Positions 1 to 8,159 of a stretch of DNA of 64,000 bases are shown here, one piece after another. Source of the DNA: Streptomyces sp. YPW6 (GTDB taxonomy: Bacteria > Actinomycetota > Actinomycetes > Streptomycetales > Streptomycetaceae); NCBI RefSeq assembly GCF_018866325.1, contig NZ_CP076457.1:6669001-6733000 (forward strand), given 5' to 3'. Every line of letters starts with the position of its first letter. The first letter of the stretch is position 1. A program made the translations under genes and the position numbers. Below the pieces are notes generated by a model. It made no database searches and was not told where the DNA came from. It worked only from the letters and a program-made list of their open reading frames with translations.

Positions 1-348
1 CAGACCAAGGCTCCTCAGAGCGCGGCGCCGACGGTCACGGAAACGACGATCGGGCTCGCGGCGTCCTGCCCCAGCAAGTGGAAGAAGGCCGGCGGGCTTC
101 CGGGCAAGTGGAGCACCGCCAAGGACCAGTGCTCCATCTTCGGACGCCCGGGGTACAAGGCGGTGTACCAGTGGAGCGCCACCCGCGGGAAGCCGTGCAT
201 TCAGGTTCTCGGCTTCGACAGCAAGGGCCGGGACAAGTGGCACAACGCCGGCTGCGGCAAGACGGGCGCCATCAAGGTGCCGTGGGGCAACGTGGCCGCG
301 AACAAGATGATCAAGATCAAGGGCGCCTCGCTCCTCGAATGGCGATAG
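1..348 (+). CDS. C-terminal part of a secreted or surface protein (5' end outside window)
   Basis: An open frame enters from the window edge and stops with TAG at 346-348; about 115 residues are visible. It starts in a Thr/Ala/Pro-rich linker (QTKAPQSAAPTVTETT), then a compact domain with four Cys (ASCPSKW, KDQCSIF, KPCIQV, NAGCGKT) and many Lys, Trp and Gly. Paired cysteines after a linker suggest an exported, disulfide-bonded domain, but the signal peptide would lie upstream and is not seen. I do not recognise the family. In the Streptomyces genomes I remember, apt sits directly upstream of relA, so this gene is probably a lineage-specific insertion or rearrangement. Confidence 0.6.
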   Translation, partial: QTKAPQSAAPTVTETTIGLAASCPSKWKKAGGLPGKWSTAKDQCSIFGRPGYKAVYQWSATRGKPCIQVLGFDSKGRDKWHNAGCGKTGAIKVPWGNVAANKMIKIKGASLLEWR

Positions 349-433
349 GACCCCACCCGCCGTCCCGGTGACCTGACGAAGACGAGTCGGCTGTCTCAGG
401 GACCGCACGTCGTGCGGCGGACGATATACAAGG

Positions 434-465
434 GCGGGCACCGGATCTGTTCCGGTGCCCGCTTT
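434..465 (+). terminator. Rho-independent-like terminator
   Basis: A perfect 12-bp inverted repeat (434-445 with 451-462, 5-nt loop) is followed by TTT. It lies 86 bases after the truncated secreted-protein gene and about 95 bases before the likely relA start, so it insulates the two. Confidence 0.75.
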
Positions 466-558
466 CCCGTCCCCCATCCCCCGTCCCCGGACGAGGTCCC
501 GCCGGGGGATCGATACCATGGGCTCTCCGGGTACCCCGGATCCGCACGAGGAGCGCTC

Positions 559-722
559 TTGCCAGACGAGGCCCAGTCAGCCGCCGCCCCGCAGCCCGAC
601 AAGCCCGTGGCGGCCCCCGCCACGCCCGAGAAGGCTGCGCCCTCGAACGCGCCGGAGCCCGCGCCCGCCGAGCCGGCCGCCGATCCCGCGCGCCCCGGGC
701 GGCGAAGGCCGCCACTCCTCCG
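559..722 (+). other. Probable true N-terminus of relA, out of frame with the rest
   Basis: A TTG at 559 with a GAGGAG ribosome binding site 5 bases upstream opens an Ala/Pro-rich frame (LPDEAQSAAAPQPDKP). From memory this resembles the start of Streptomyces RelA. This frame (frame 1) stops at 724-726, while the catalytic part of RelA is in frame 3. Coding-like codon use (G or C at third positions) moves from frame 1 to frame 3 near 693-700, to frame 2 near 730-745, and back to frame 3 near 806-815. All three switches fall in runs of C and G. Small indels, most likely sequencing errors, explain this better than real biology. Confidence 0.55.
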
Positions 723-3176
723 GTGAAGCCCGCCGCCCCGAGGCCCCGCCGAAGCCGGCCGGGACGACGGGCCCCGCGCAGCCGCCGGCCAGGAAGCCGG
801 CCCCGCCGCGCCAAGCCCCCGGCCCCCGGGCCCCCCGCGAAGGCCGGGGCCGCGGCCGGATCCGCCTCCCGCTCCGGCGGCTCCTCCAACCGCGTGCGGG
901 CCCGTCTCGCCCGGCTGGGCGTACAGCGCTCCAGCCCGTACAACCCGGTCCTGGAACCGCTGCTGCGGACGGTCCGGGGCAACGACCCGAAGATCGAGAC
1001 GGCCACGCTCCGCCAGATCGAGAAGGCCTACCAGGTCGCCGAGCGCTGGCACCGGGGCCAGAAGCGCAAGAGCGGCGACCCCTACATCACCCACCCGCTG
1101 GCCGTCACCACGATCCTCGCCGAGCTCGGCATGGACCCGGCGACCCTGATGGCCGGCCTGCTGCACGACACCGTCGAGGACACCGAGTACGGTCTGGACA
1201 CCCTCAAGCGGGACTTCGGCGACCAGGTCGCCCTGCTCGTCGACGGCGTCACCAAGCTGGACAAGGTCAAGTTCGGCGAGGCCGCCCAGGCCGAGACCGT
1301 GCGCAAGATGGTCGTCGCCATGGCCAAGGACCCCCGGGTCCTCGTCATCAAGCTCGCGGACCGCCTGCACAACATGCGCACCATGCGCTATCTCAAGCGG
1401 GAGAAGCAGGAGAAGAAGGCCCGCGAGACGCTGGAGATCTACGCCCCGCTGGCGCACCGGCTGGGCATGAACACCATCAAGTGGGAGCTGGAGGACCTCG
1501 CGTTCGCGATCCTCTACCCCAAGATGTACGACGAGATCGTCCGCCTCGTCGCCGAGCGGGCCCCCAAGCGCGACGAGTACCTGGCCATAGTGACCGACGA
1601 GGTCCAGGCCGACCTGCGCGCCGCCCGCATCAAGGCCACCGTCACCGGCCGCCCCAAGCACTACTACAGCGTCTACCAGAAGATGATCGTGCGGGGCCGC
1701 GACTTCGCCGAGATCTACGACCTGGTGGGCATCCGCGTCCTCGTCGACACCGTCCGCGACTGCTACGCGGCGCTCGGCACCGTCCACGCCCGGTGGAACC
1801 CGGTCCCGGGGCGGTTCAAGGACTACATCGCGATGCCCAAGTTCAACATGTACCAGTCGCTGCACACCACGGTGATCGGCCCCAGCGGCAAGCCCGTCGA
1901 GCTCCAGATCCGTACGTTCGACATGCACCGCCGCGCCGAGTACGGCATCGCCGCCCACTGGAAGTACAAGCAGGAGGCCGTGGCGGGCGCCTCCAAGGTC
2001 CGCACCGACGTCCCCAAGAACACCGGCCGCGGCCAGGACACCGTCAACGACATGGCGTGGCTGCGGCAGCTCCTGGACTGGCAGAAGGAGACCGAGGACC
2101 CCGGCGAGTTCCTGGAGTCCCTGCGCTTCGACCTGTCGCGCAACGAGGTCTTCGTCTTCACGCCGAAGGGCGACGTGATAGCGCTGCCGGCCGGCGCGAC
2201 CCCCGTCGACTTCGCGTACGCCGTCCACACCGAGGTCGGCCACCGGACCATAGGAGCACGCGTCAACGGGCGGCTCGTCCCGCTCGAATCGACGCTCGAC
2301 AACGGCGACCTGGTCGAGGTCTTCACCTCCAAGGCGGCCGGCGCCGGACCCTCCCGGGACTGGCTCGGCTTCGTCAAGTCGCCGCGCGCCCGCAACAAGA
2401 TCCGCGCCTGGTTCTCCAAGGAGCGCCGCGACGAGGCCATCGAGCAGGGCAAGGACGCCATCGCGCGGGCCATGCGCAAGCAGAACCTGCCGATCCAGCG
2501 CATCCTGACCGGCGACTCCCTGGTCACCCTCGCCCACGAGATGCGCTACCCCGACATCTCCTCGCTGTACGCGGCGATCGGCGAGGGGCATGTCGCGGCG
2601 GCGGGCGTCGTCCAGAAGCTGGTGCAGGCCCTCGGCGGCCACGACGAGGCCAACGAGGACATCGCCGAGTCCACCCCGCCCTCGCACGGCGGCCGCAGCA
2701 AGCGCCGCGCCAACGCGGACCCCGGCGTCGTCGTCAAGGGCGTCGAGGACGTCTGGGTCAAGCTCGCCCGCTGCTGCACGCCCGTCCCCGGCGACCCGAT
2801 CATCGGCTTCGTCACCCGGGGCAGCGGCGTCTCCGTGCACCGCGCGGACTGCGTCAACGTGGAGTCGCTGTCGCAGCAGCCCGAGCGGATCCTCGACGTC
2901 GAGTGGGCGCCCACCCAGTCCTCGGTCTTCCTGGTCGCCATCCAGGTCGAGGCGCTGGACCGTTCCCGGCTGCTCTCCGACGTCACCCGGATCCTCTCCG
3001 ACCAGCACGTCAACATCCTGTCGGCGGCCGTCCAGACGTCCCGCGACCGGGTGGCCACCTCGCGCTTCACCTTCGAGATGGGCGACCCCAAGCACCTGGG
3101 GCACGTCCTGAAGGCCGTACGCGGGGTGGAGGGCGTCTACGACGTCTACCGGGTCACCTCCGCCCGCAGGCCCTGA
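723..3176 (+). CDS. relA: Bifunctional (p)ppGpp synthetase/hydrolase, Rel/SpoT family
   Basis: Makes and degrades (p)ppGpp, the stringent-response alarmone, in the cytoplasm at the ribosome. Domain order is complete: HD hydrolase (HD pair in LLHDTVED near residue 148; KLADRLHNMRTM), synthetase (GRPKHYYSVYQK near 310; EIYDLVGIRV; QSLHTTV), TGS (VFVFTPKGDVIALPAGATP near 476), a Cys-containing helical/zinc region (LARCCTPVPGD) and a C-terminal ACT domain. Both active sites look intact, so it should be bifunctional. The GTG at 723 is only the first start in this frame and has no ribosome binding site. The real start is probably TTG 559, giving about 870 residues, close to the roughly 850 I remember for the S. 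coelicolor protein. The N-terminal linker (about 690-830) has apparent frame breaks. Confidence 0.95.
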   Translation: MKPAAPRPRRSRPGRRAPRSRRPGSRPRRAKPPAPGPPAKAGAAAGSASRSGGSSNRVRARLARLGVQRSSPYNPVLEPLLRTVRGNDPKIETATLRQIEKAYQVAERWHRGQKRKSGDPYITHPLAVTTILAELGMDPATLMAGLLHDTVEDTEYGLDTLKRDFGDQVALLVDGVTKLDKVKFGEAAQAETVRKMVVAMAKDPRVLVIKLADRLHNMRTMRYLKREKQEKKARETLEIYAPLAHRLGMNTIKWELEDLAFAILYPKMYDEIVRLVAERAPKRDEYLAIVTDEVQADLRAARIKATVTGRPKHYYSVYQKMIVRGRDFAEIYDLVGIRVLVDTVRDCYAALGTVHARWNPVPGRFKDYIAMPKFNMYQSLHTTVIGPSGKPVELQIRTFDMHRRAEYGIAAHWKYKQEAVAGASKVRTDVPKNTGRGQDTVNDMAWLRQLLDWQKETEDPGEFLESLRFDLSRNEVFVFTPKGDVIALPAGATPVDFAYAVHTEVGHRTIGARVNGRLVPLESTLDNGDLVEVFTSKAAGAGPSRDWLGFVKSPRARNKIRAWFSKERRDEAIEQGKDAIARAMRKQNLPIQRILTGDSLVTLAHEMRYPDISSLYAAIGEGHVAAAGVVQKLVQALGGHDEANEDIAESTPPSHGGRSKRRANADPGVVVKGVEDVWVKLARCCTPVPGDPIIGFVTRGSGVSVHRADCVNVESLSQQPERILDVEWAPTQSSVFLVAIQVEALDRSRLLSDVTRILSDQHVNILSAAVQTSRDRVATSRFTFEMGDPKHLGHVLKAVRGVEGVYDVYRVTSARRP

Positions 3177-3193
3177 GCGCCCCCGGGACCGAT

Positions 3194-3228
3194 GCCGTGG
3201 CGTGACCGCTCCGAGGTCACGCCACGGC
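3194..3228 (+). terminator. Terminator after relA
   Basis: Perfect 14-bp inverted repeat (3194-3207 with 3215-3228, 7-nt loop) beginning 18 bases after the relA stop. GC-rich stem with no U-tract, as is common in Streptomyces. Confidence 0.75.
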
Positions 3229-3334
3229 CTGTCGTCCCCTACGGCCACCGCGTGCCGATTGCCGGCGATTGACCCATGATTTCGCCCGGGGAATGCACCC
3301 CGGTGCAGGTCGCTTCCGCGCCTACGGTCCTTCC

Positions 3335-3787
3335 ATGACCACGTTCCAGGTGCCTGAGCGCATGAACTTCGCCGCCGTATCCCCCCAGGTCTTCAAGGCC
3401 GTCCTCGCCCTCGACGCCGCCGCCCGCGAAGGGCTCGACCCCGTCCTGCTGGAACTGGTGCAGATCCGCGCCTCGCAGCTCAACCGCTGCGCCTACTGCA
3501 TCGATTACCACACCGCTGACGCCCGCAGGGCCGGGGAGACCGAGGAGCGGATGCACCAGCTCTCCGCGTGGGAGGAGTCGAGCCTGTACACCGGGAAGGA
3601 GCGGGCCGCTCTCGCCCTGACCGAAGCCGTCACCCTGCTGCCCGGGGGAGTGCCGGACCCGGTGTACGAGGCGGCCGCGCGGCACTTCGAGGAGAAGGAA
3701 CTCGCCCAGCTCATCGCCCTCGTCCTCACCGTCAACGCCTGGAACCGGATGAACGTCACCACCCGCAAGACGCCCGGTACCCCGTGA
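3335..3787 (+). CDS. AhpD-like carboxymuconolactone decarboxylase family protein
   Basis: 150 residues with the AhpD/CMD signature NRCAYCIDYHT: Cys52, Cys55 and His59 form the redox and proton-relay site. Proteins of this family reduce peroxides or act as thiol oxidoreductases; the exact substrate is unknown. I chose ATG 3335 because the family begins here (MTTFQVPERMNF) and the 66 extra upstream bases read as non-coding. There is no clear ribosome binding site, so the message may be leaderless or short-leadered. The stop overlaps the GTG of the MFS transporter (GTGA), so the two are translationally coupled and probably work together, for instance in oxidative or drug stress. Confidence 0.85.
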   Translation: MTTFQVPERMNFAAVSPQVFKAVLALDAAAREGLDPVLLELVQIRASQLNRCAYCIDYHTADARRAGETEERMHQLSAWEESSLYTGKERAALALTEAVTLLPGGVPDPVYEAAARHFEEKELAQLIALVLTVNAWNRMNVTTRKTPGTP

Positions 3788-4986
3788 CCACCGTCGGGAC
3801 CGGGGCGGCCGCGGACACCGTCCGCTCGCCCGTCCGGGGCTGGCTCGCCGTCCTGGCGGTGACCCTGGGGATCTTCTCCCTGATGACCTCCGAGCTGCTC
3901 CCCGTGGGCCTGCTCACCCCCGTCGGCCGGGCCCTCGACATCTCCGAGGGCACCGCCGGGCTCATGGTGACGGTGCCCGGCCTGGTCGCCGCGGTCTCGG
4001 CACCCCTGGTCACCGTGGCGGCCGGGCACATCGACCGCCGTATCGTCCTGGTGGTCCTGATCGGTCTGATGGGCGCGGCCAATCTGGCCTCCGCCTTCGC
4101 CACCAGCTTCACGGTGGTCCTCGTCGCCCGCTTCCTGATCGGTGTCAGTGTCGGCGGCTTCTGGTCCATCGCCGGCGGCATCGCCCTGCGGCTGGTGCCC
4201 GCCAGGCACGTCGCCCGGGCCACCGCCGTGATCTTCGGCGGGGTGGAGACCGCCTCCGTCCTGGGGGTGCCCGGCGGAACGCTCATCGGCGATCTCGGCG
4301 GATGGCGCACCGCGTTCGCCGCCGTGGGCATCCTGGGGCTGGTCTCCCTGGCCTGCATGCTCTTCCTCATGCCCGGGGTCCCGGCCGGGCGGACCGTCAC
4401 CTTTCCGGCCCTGCCGCAGGTCTTCCGGGGCAACGCCGGTGTCCGGGTGGGGATCGCCCTCACCTTCCTGGTCATCACCGGCCACTTCCTCGCCTACACC
4501 TTCGTCCGGCCGGTCCTCCAGGGCGACGGAGTGGCCGAGAGTTCGATCAGCGTGCTGCTGCTGACGTTCGGCGTCGCCGGAATCTGCGGCAACTTCATCG
4601 CCGGAGCCCTCGTCACCCGCCATCTCCGGCGCTGCGTCACGGGCATCTCGGCGGTCCTCACGACGGCCATGGTCCTCCTCGCGCTCGCGGGCAGCGGTGC
4701 CTTCTCCGCCGGGGCGGTCCTGGTCCTGTGGGGGCTGGGCTACGGGGCGGTGCCGGTCACCCTCCAGACCTGGATCCTCGACGCGGCGCCGGACGCCACC
4801 GAGGCGGCCACCTCGCTGTACGTCTCGGCGTTCAACCTGTCCATCGCCCTGGGCGCGCTCCTCGGCGGCTTCGCCGTCGACGGCATCGGAACCACGAGCG
4901 TGCTGTGGACCGGCGCCGCCCTGACCGTGCTGGCGCTGTCCGTCGCGGGCGCGGCCCGCCGCACGCGGGACCATCCCGCCCCGTGA
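3784..4986 (+). CDS. MFS transporter, DHA1/sugar-efflux-like
   Basis: 400-residue polytopic membrane protein with about 12 hydrophobic segments. It carries the DHA1 pattern: GIFSLMTSELLPVGL in TM1, AGHIDRRIV in the loop 2-3 motif A position, and RFLIGVSVGGFW in TM4. This resembles the AraJ/SotB/NepI-type proton-coupled exporters of small polar molecules or drugs; the substrate cannot be told from sequence. GTG 3784 overlaps the stop of the AhpD-like gene by four bases. A bidirectional terminator follows. Confidence 0.85.
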   Translation: MTTVGTGAAADTVRSPVRGWLAVLAVTLGIFSLMTSELLPVGLLTPVGRALDISEGTAGLMVTVPGLVAAVSAPLVTVAAGHIDRRIVLVVLIGLMGAANLASAFATSFTVVLVARFLIGVSVGGFWSIAGGIALRLVPARHVARATAVIFGGVETASVLGVPGGTLIGDLGGWRTAFAAVGILGLVSLACMLFLMPGVPAGRTVTFPALPQVFRGNAGVRVGIALTFLVITGHFLAYTFVRPVLQGDGVAESSISVLLLTFGVAGICGNFIAGALVTRHLRRCVTGISAVLTTAMVLLALAGSGAFSAGAVLVLWGLGYGAVPVTLQTWILDAAPDATEAATSLYVSAFNLSIALGALLGGFAVDGIGTTSVLWTGAALTVLALSVAGAARRTRDHPAP

Positions 4987-4996
4987 CCGCGCACAC

Positions 4997-5035
4997 GGGT
5001 GGGCCCCGGTACGCGTCGCGTACCGGGGCCCACCC
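4997..5035. terminator. Bidirectional terminator between convergent genes
   Basis: Perfect 18-bp inverted repeat (4997-5014 with 5018-5035, 3-nt loop) between the MFS gene (+) and the DUF349 gene (-). It can serve both strands. Confidence 0.8.
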
Positions 5036-5061
5036 GCTACCGGGCTCGACGTGCTGCTTGC

Positions 5062-6291
5062 TCAGCCGCCGAACTCCTCCAGACCCTTCAGCGCCTGGTC
5101 CAGCAGCGCCTGGCGGCCCTCCAGCTCCTTGGCCAGCTTGTCCGCGCGGGCGTTGTTGCCCTGCGCCCGCGCGGTGTCGATCTGGCCCCGCAGCTTGTCC
5201 ACGGCGGCCTGGAGCTGACCGGTCAGACCGGCGGCACGGGCCCGCGCCTCCGGGTTCGTCCGGCGCCACTCGGACTCCTCCGACTCCAGCAGCGCGCGCT
5301 CCACGGCCTGCATCCGGCCCTCCACCTTCGGCCGGGCGTCACGCGGCACGTGACCGATGGCCTCCCAGCGCTCGTTGATGGACCGGAACGCGGCGCGGGC
5401 CGCCTTCAGGTCCTTCACCGGCACCAGCTTCTCGGCCTCGGCGGCGAGCTCCTCCTTGAGCTTGAGGTTCTCGCCCTGCTCGGCGTCCCGCTCCGCGAAG
5501 ACCTCGCTGCGGGCGGCGAAGAAGATGTCCTGGGCACCGCGGAAACGGTTCCACAGGTCGTCCTCGGCGTCGCGCTGGGCGCGGCCCGCCGCCTTCCACT
5601 CGGTCATCAGGTCGCGGTAGCGCGCCGCCGTGCCGGCCCAGTCCGTGGAACCGGACAGCGACTCCGCCTCGGTGACCAGCTTCTCCTTGGTCTTGCGGGC
5701 CTCCTCGCGCTGGGCGTCCAGCGCGGCGAAGTGGGCCTTGCGCCGCTTGGAGAACGCCGAGCGGGCGTGCGAGAAGCGGTGCCACAGCTCGTCGTCCGAC
5801 TTGCGGTCGAGGCGGGGGAGACCCTTCCAGGTGTCCACCAGTGCCCGCAGCCGCTCGCCGGCCGACCGCCACTGCTCGCTCCGCGCCAGCTCCTCGGCCT
5901 CGGCGACCAGCGCCTCCTTGGCCTGCTTGGCCTCGTCGGTCTGCTTGGCCTTCTGCGCCTTGCGCTCCTCGCGCCGCGCCTCGACCGTCGCGACGAGCGC
6001 GTCCAGCCGCTTGCGCAGCGCGTCCAGGTCGCCCACGGCGTGGTGCTCGTCGACCTGCTGCCGCAGATGGCCGATGGCCGTCGTCGCGTCCTTGGCCGAC
6101 AGATCGGTGGTCTTCACTCGTCGTTCGAGGAGGCCGATCTCGACCACCATGCCGTCGTACTTGCGCTCGAAATAGGCCAGAGCCTCCTCGGGGGAACCGG
6201 CCTGCCACGATCCGACGACCTGCTCGCCCTCGGCTGTACGCACGTACACGGTGCCCGTCTCGTCGACGCGGCCCCACGGGTCGCTGCTCAC
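5062..6291 (-). CDS. DUF349 domain-containing protein
   Basis: 409 residues, highly charged and almost entirely helical, with three DUF349-type repeats each containing a WK/WE-x-(I/L)G turn (LVDTWKGLPRLDRKSD; LMTEWKAAGRAQRDAED; INERWEAIGHVPRDARP). The N-terminus (SSDPWGRVDETGTVYVRTAEG) forms a small beta segment typical of the actinobacterial members. No enzymatic motif is seen; function unknown, probably a cytoplasmic scaffold. GTG 6291 was chosen because GGAGGAGG lies about 6 bases upstream and the family starts here; the frame extends 29 codons further but reads as non-coding. It is the usual neighbour of relA and the cyclophilin gene in Streptomyces. Confidence 0.85.
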   Translation of the reverse strand: MSSDPWGRVDETGTVYVRTAEGEQVVGSWQAGSPEEALAYFERKYDGMVVEIGLLERRVKTTDLSAKDATTAIGHLRQQVDEHHAVGDLDALRKRLDALVATVEARREERKAQKAKQTDEAKQAKEALVAEAEELARSEQWRSAGERLRALVDTWKGLPRLDRKSDDELWHRFSHARSAFSKRRKAHFAALDAQREEARKTKEKLVTEAESLSGSTDWAGTAARYRDLMTEWKAAGRAQRDAEDDLWNRFRGAQDIFFAARSEVFAERDAEQGENLKLKEELAAEAEKLVPVKDLKAARAAFRSINERWEAIGHVPRDARPKVEGRMQAVERALLESEESEWRRTNPEARARAAGLTGQLQAAVDKLRGQIDTARAQGNNARADKLAKELEGRQALLDQALKGLEEFGG

Positions 6292-6443
6292 AGCGCCTCC
6301 TCCACCTGATGCCTGCGAGGGGGTTCGCCCCCGGGCATCGTCCACAGTTTCCTGGGGCGGGCATCGCCCGCCCTGCACAACGCCAATCTAGGCGACCGGC
6401 CGCCCGGCTGTCCGCACTCAGCGCGGCTGAAATTCTCCGCACG

Positions 6444-6485
6444 GGCGGGGAAGGGCCTCCGCCCGTGCGAAGGCCCTTCCCCGCC
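6444..6485 (-). terminator. Terminator after the cyclophilin gene, with an overlapping alternative hairpin
   Basis: 15-bp inverted repeat (6444-6458 with 6471-6485) directly downstream of the minus-strand cyclophilin gene. A second 10-bp pairing (6439-6448 with 6459-6468) shares bases with the first, so two exclusive folds are possible. Confidence 0.65.
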
Positions 6486-6503
6486 GGTCGCCGTCCGGCA
6501 GCC

Positions 6504-7295
6504 TCAGCTCTTCTCGACGGACGCCTTCTCGACCGTCACGGCCTTCTTCGGGGCGCCGTCGCCCGCACCGCCCTCGACCCCGGCCTCGCCGACCTTCTCG
6601 ACGGCCTTCAGCGAGGCGTCGTCCATCGTGCCGAACGGCGTGTAGGTGGGCGGGAGCTTGGTCTCCTTGTAGACCAGGAAGAACTGGCTGCCGCCGGAGT
6701 CCGGCTGGCCGGTGTTGGCCATCGCCACCGTGCCCGGCGGGTAGACGACCGTACCGTCGTCGCCCGCCTTGCCGAGCGCGTCCAGGTTCTCGTCCGGGAT
6801 GTTGTAGCCCGGACCGCCCGTGCCGTCGCCCTTGGGGTCGCCGCACTGGAGCACGAAGATGCCCTGGGTGGTCAGCCGGTGGCACTTGGTGTCGTCGAAG
6901 TAGCCCTTGTCGGCGAGCGCCTTGAAGGAGTTCACGGTCTGCGGGGTCTTCGCCGCGTCCATCGAGAACGCGATGTCGCCCTGGCTCGTCGTGAGCGACA
7001 TCGTGTACGTCGCCTTCTTGTCGATCTTCATCGCGGGGAGCGGGGCCTTGCTCTCGCTCTCCGAAGGCTCCGGAGTGGGGCTCTCGGTCGCCGCCGCCTC
7101 GCTCTTCTTGTCCTTGTCGTCGTCCTTGCCCGCCACGACGAACGCGCTCACGCCCACGACGGCGACCACGGCCACCGAGGCCGCGACGATCGCGGTGATG
7201 CGCCTCGTCCTGCGGCGGGCTTCCTCCCGGCGCTTCTGCTGGCGCTCGAACTTCTCCCGGGCGAGCTGCCGCCGCCGCTGTTCGCTGCTGGACAC
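6504..7295 (-). CDS. Membrane-anchored cyclophilin-type peptidyl-prolyl isomerase
   Basis: 263 residues: a short, very basic cytoplasmic N-terminus (RRRQLAREKFERQQKRREEARRRTRR split by a few residues), one membrane segment (about 33-55), an acidic Ser/Pro/Glu linker (about 57-88), then a cyclophilin domain (TSQGDIAFSMD, TVNSFKALADKGYFDDTKCHR, MANTGQPDSGGSQFFLVY, FGTMDD). The GGSQFF segment matches the family's active-site core (G-S-Q-F-F). Type II topology places the isomerase outside the membrane, where it would help fold exported proteins. Transcribed divergently from the metallo-hydrolase; a terminator follows. Confidence 0.9.
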   Translation of the reverse strand: MSSSEQRRRQLAREKFERQQKRREEARRRTRRITAIVAASVAVVAVVGVSAFVVAGKDDDKDKKSEAAATESPTPEPSESESKAPLPAMKIDKKATYTMSLTTSQGDIAFSMDAAKTPQTVNSFKALADKGYFDDTKCHRLTTQGIFVLQCGDPKGDGTGGPGYNIPDENLDALGKAGDDGTVVYPPGTVAMANTGQPDSGGSQFFLVYKETKLPPTYTPFGTMDDASLKAVEKVGEAGVEGGAGDGAPKKAVTVEKASVEKS

Positions 7296-7452
7296 CGGTT
7301 GGGCTCCTTGTTACGTCGTGGATCGTCGGATGGGGGCCTGAGCTGCCCGTACCGTATATGGGTTACCTGTGTCATGAGGAGCGCCGGTAGGCTCTGATCC
7401 GCCGCATCCTTGTACTGCGGGCCGCATCCTCCGCCGAACATTAAGGACGATT

Positions 7453-8142
7453 GTGCTTATTGCCGGGTTCCCCGCCGGGGCCTGGGGGACCAACTGCTAT
7501 CTGGTCGCCCCCGCCGCCGGTGAGGAGTGCGTGATCATCGACCCGGGCCACCAGGCCGCCCAGGGAGTCGAGGAAGCGCTGAAGAAGCATCGGCTCAAGC
7601 CCGTCGCCGTCGTTCTCACCCACGGCCACATCGACCACGTCGCCTCGGTCGTGCCCGTCTGCGGCGCCCACGACGTCCCCGCCTGGATCCACCCCGAGGA
7701 CCGCTACATGATGAGCGACCCGGAGAAGGCGCTCGGCCGCTCCATCGGGATGCCGCTCATGGGCGAGCTCACCGTGGGGGAGCCGGACGACATCGAGGAG
7801 CTGACCGACGGGGCGAAGCTGAGCCTGGCCGGTCTGGAGTTCGGCGTCTCGCACGCGCCCGGCCATACCAAGGGGTCGGTGACGTTCGGGATGCCCGAGG
7901 CCGCGGACATCCCGCCGGTCCTCTTCTCGGGCGACCTGCTCTTCGCCGGCTCCGTCGGACGCACCGACCTGCCCGGCGGCGACCACGCCGAGCTGCTCGA
8001 GTCGCTGGCCCGTGTGTGCCTGCCGCTCGACGACTCGACCGTGGTGCTGTCCGGCCACGGCCCCCAGACGACCATCGGCCGCGAGCGCGCCACGAATCCG
8101 TTCCTGAACGGACTGGACGCGGCGCCGCGCCGAGGACTGTAG
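7453..8142 (+). CDS. Metallo-beta-lactamase-fold hydrolase, glyoxalase II-like
   Basis: 229 residues with the metal-binding motif THGHIDH (His57, His59, Asp61, His62), then HAPGHTKGS and FSGDLLFAGSVGRTDLPGGD, which supply the further His and bridging Asp, and SGHGPQT near the end. This is the hydroxyacylglutathione-hydrolase-like subgroup. Because actinobacteria use mycothiol rather than glutathione, the substrate is likely another thioester. GTG 7453 follows AAGGAC at a suitable distance. The -10-like TAGGCT at about 7388 lies in the divergent promoter region. It probably forms a transcription unit with hisS, 17 bases downstream. Confidence 0.88.
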   Translation: MLIAGFPAGAWGTNCYLVAPAAGEECVIIDPGHQAAQGVEEALKKHRLKPVAVVLTHGHIDHVASVVPVCGAHDVPAWIHPEDRYMMSDPEKALGRSIGMPLMGELTVGEPDDIEELTDGAKLSLAGLEFGVSHAPGHTKGSVTFGMPEAADIPPVLFSGDLLFAGSVGRTDLPGGDHAELLESLARVCLPLDDSTVVLSGHGPQTTIGRERATNPFLNGLDAAPRRGL

Positions 8143-8159
8143 ACGAGAGACGTAATCAC

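Noticed and set aside
396..3248. A 950-codon open frame antisense to relA
   Set aside because: It is the high-GC shadow of relA: low-complexity Asp/Gly/Val/Leu composition, no domain, and it runs through the relA terminator. The same applies to the long antisense frames over alaS, carB, priA and rsmB.
3290..3315. Possible SigR-type promoter (GGAAT, 18 bases, CTT) before the AhpD-like gene
   Set aside because: The -10 element should be GTT; with one mismatch in only three fixed bases the match is too weak to list, although a redox sigma factor would suit the gene.
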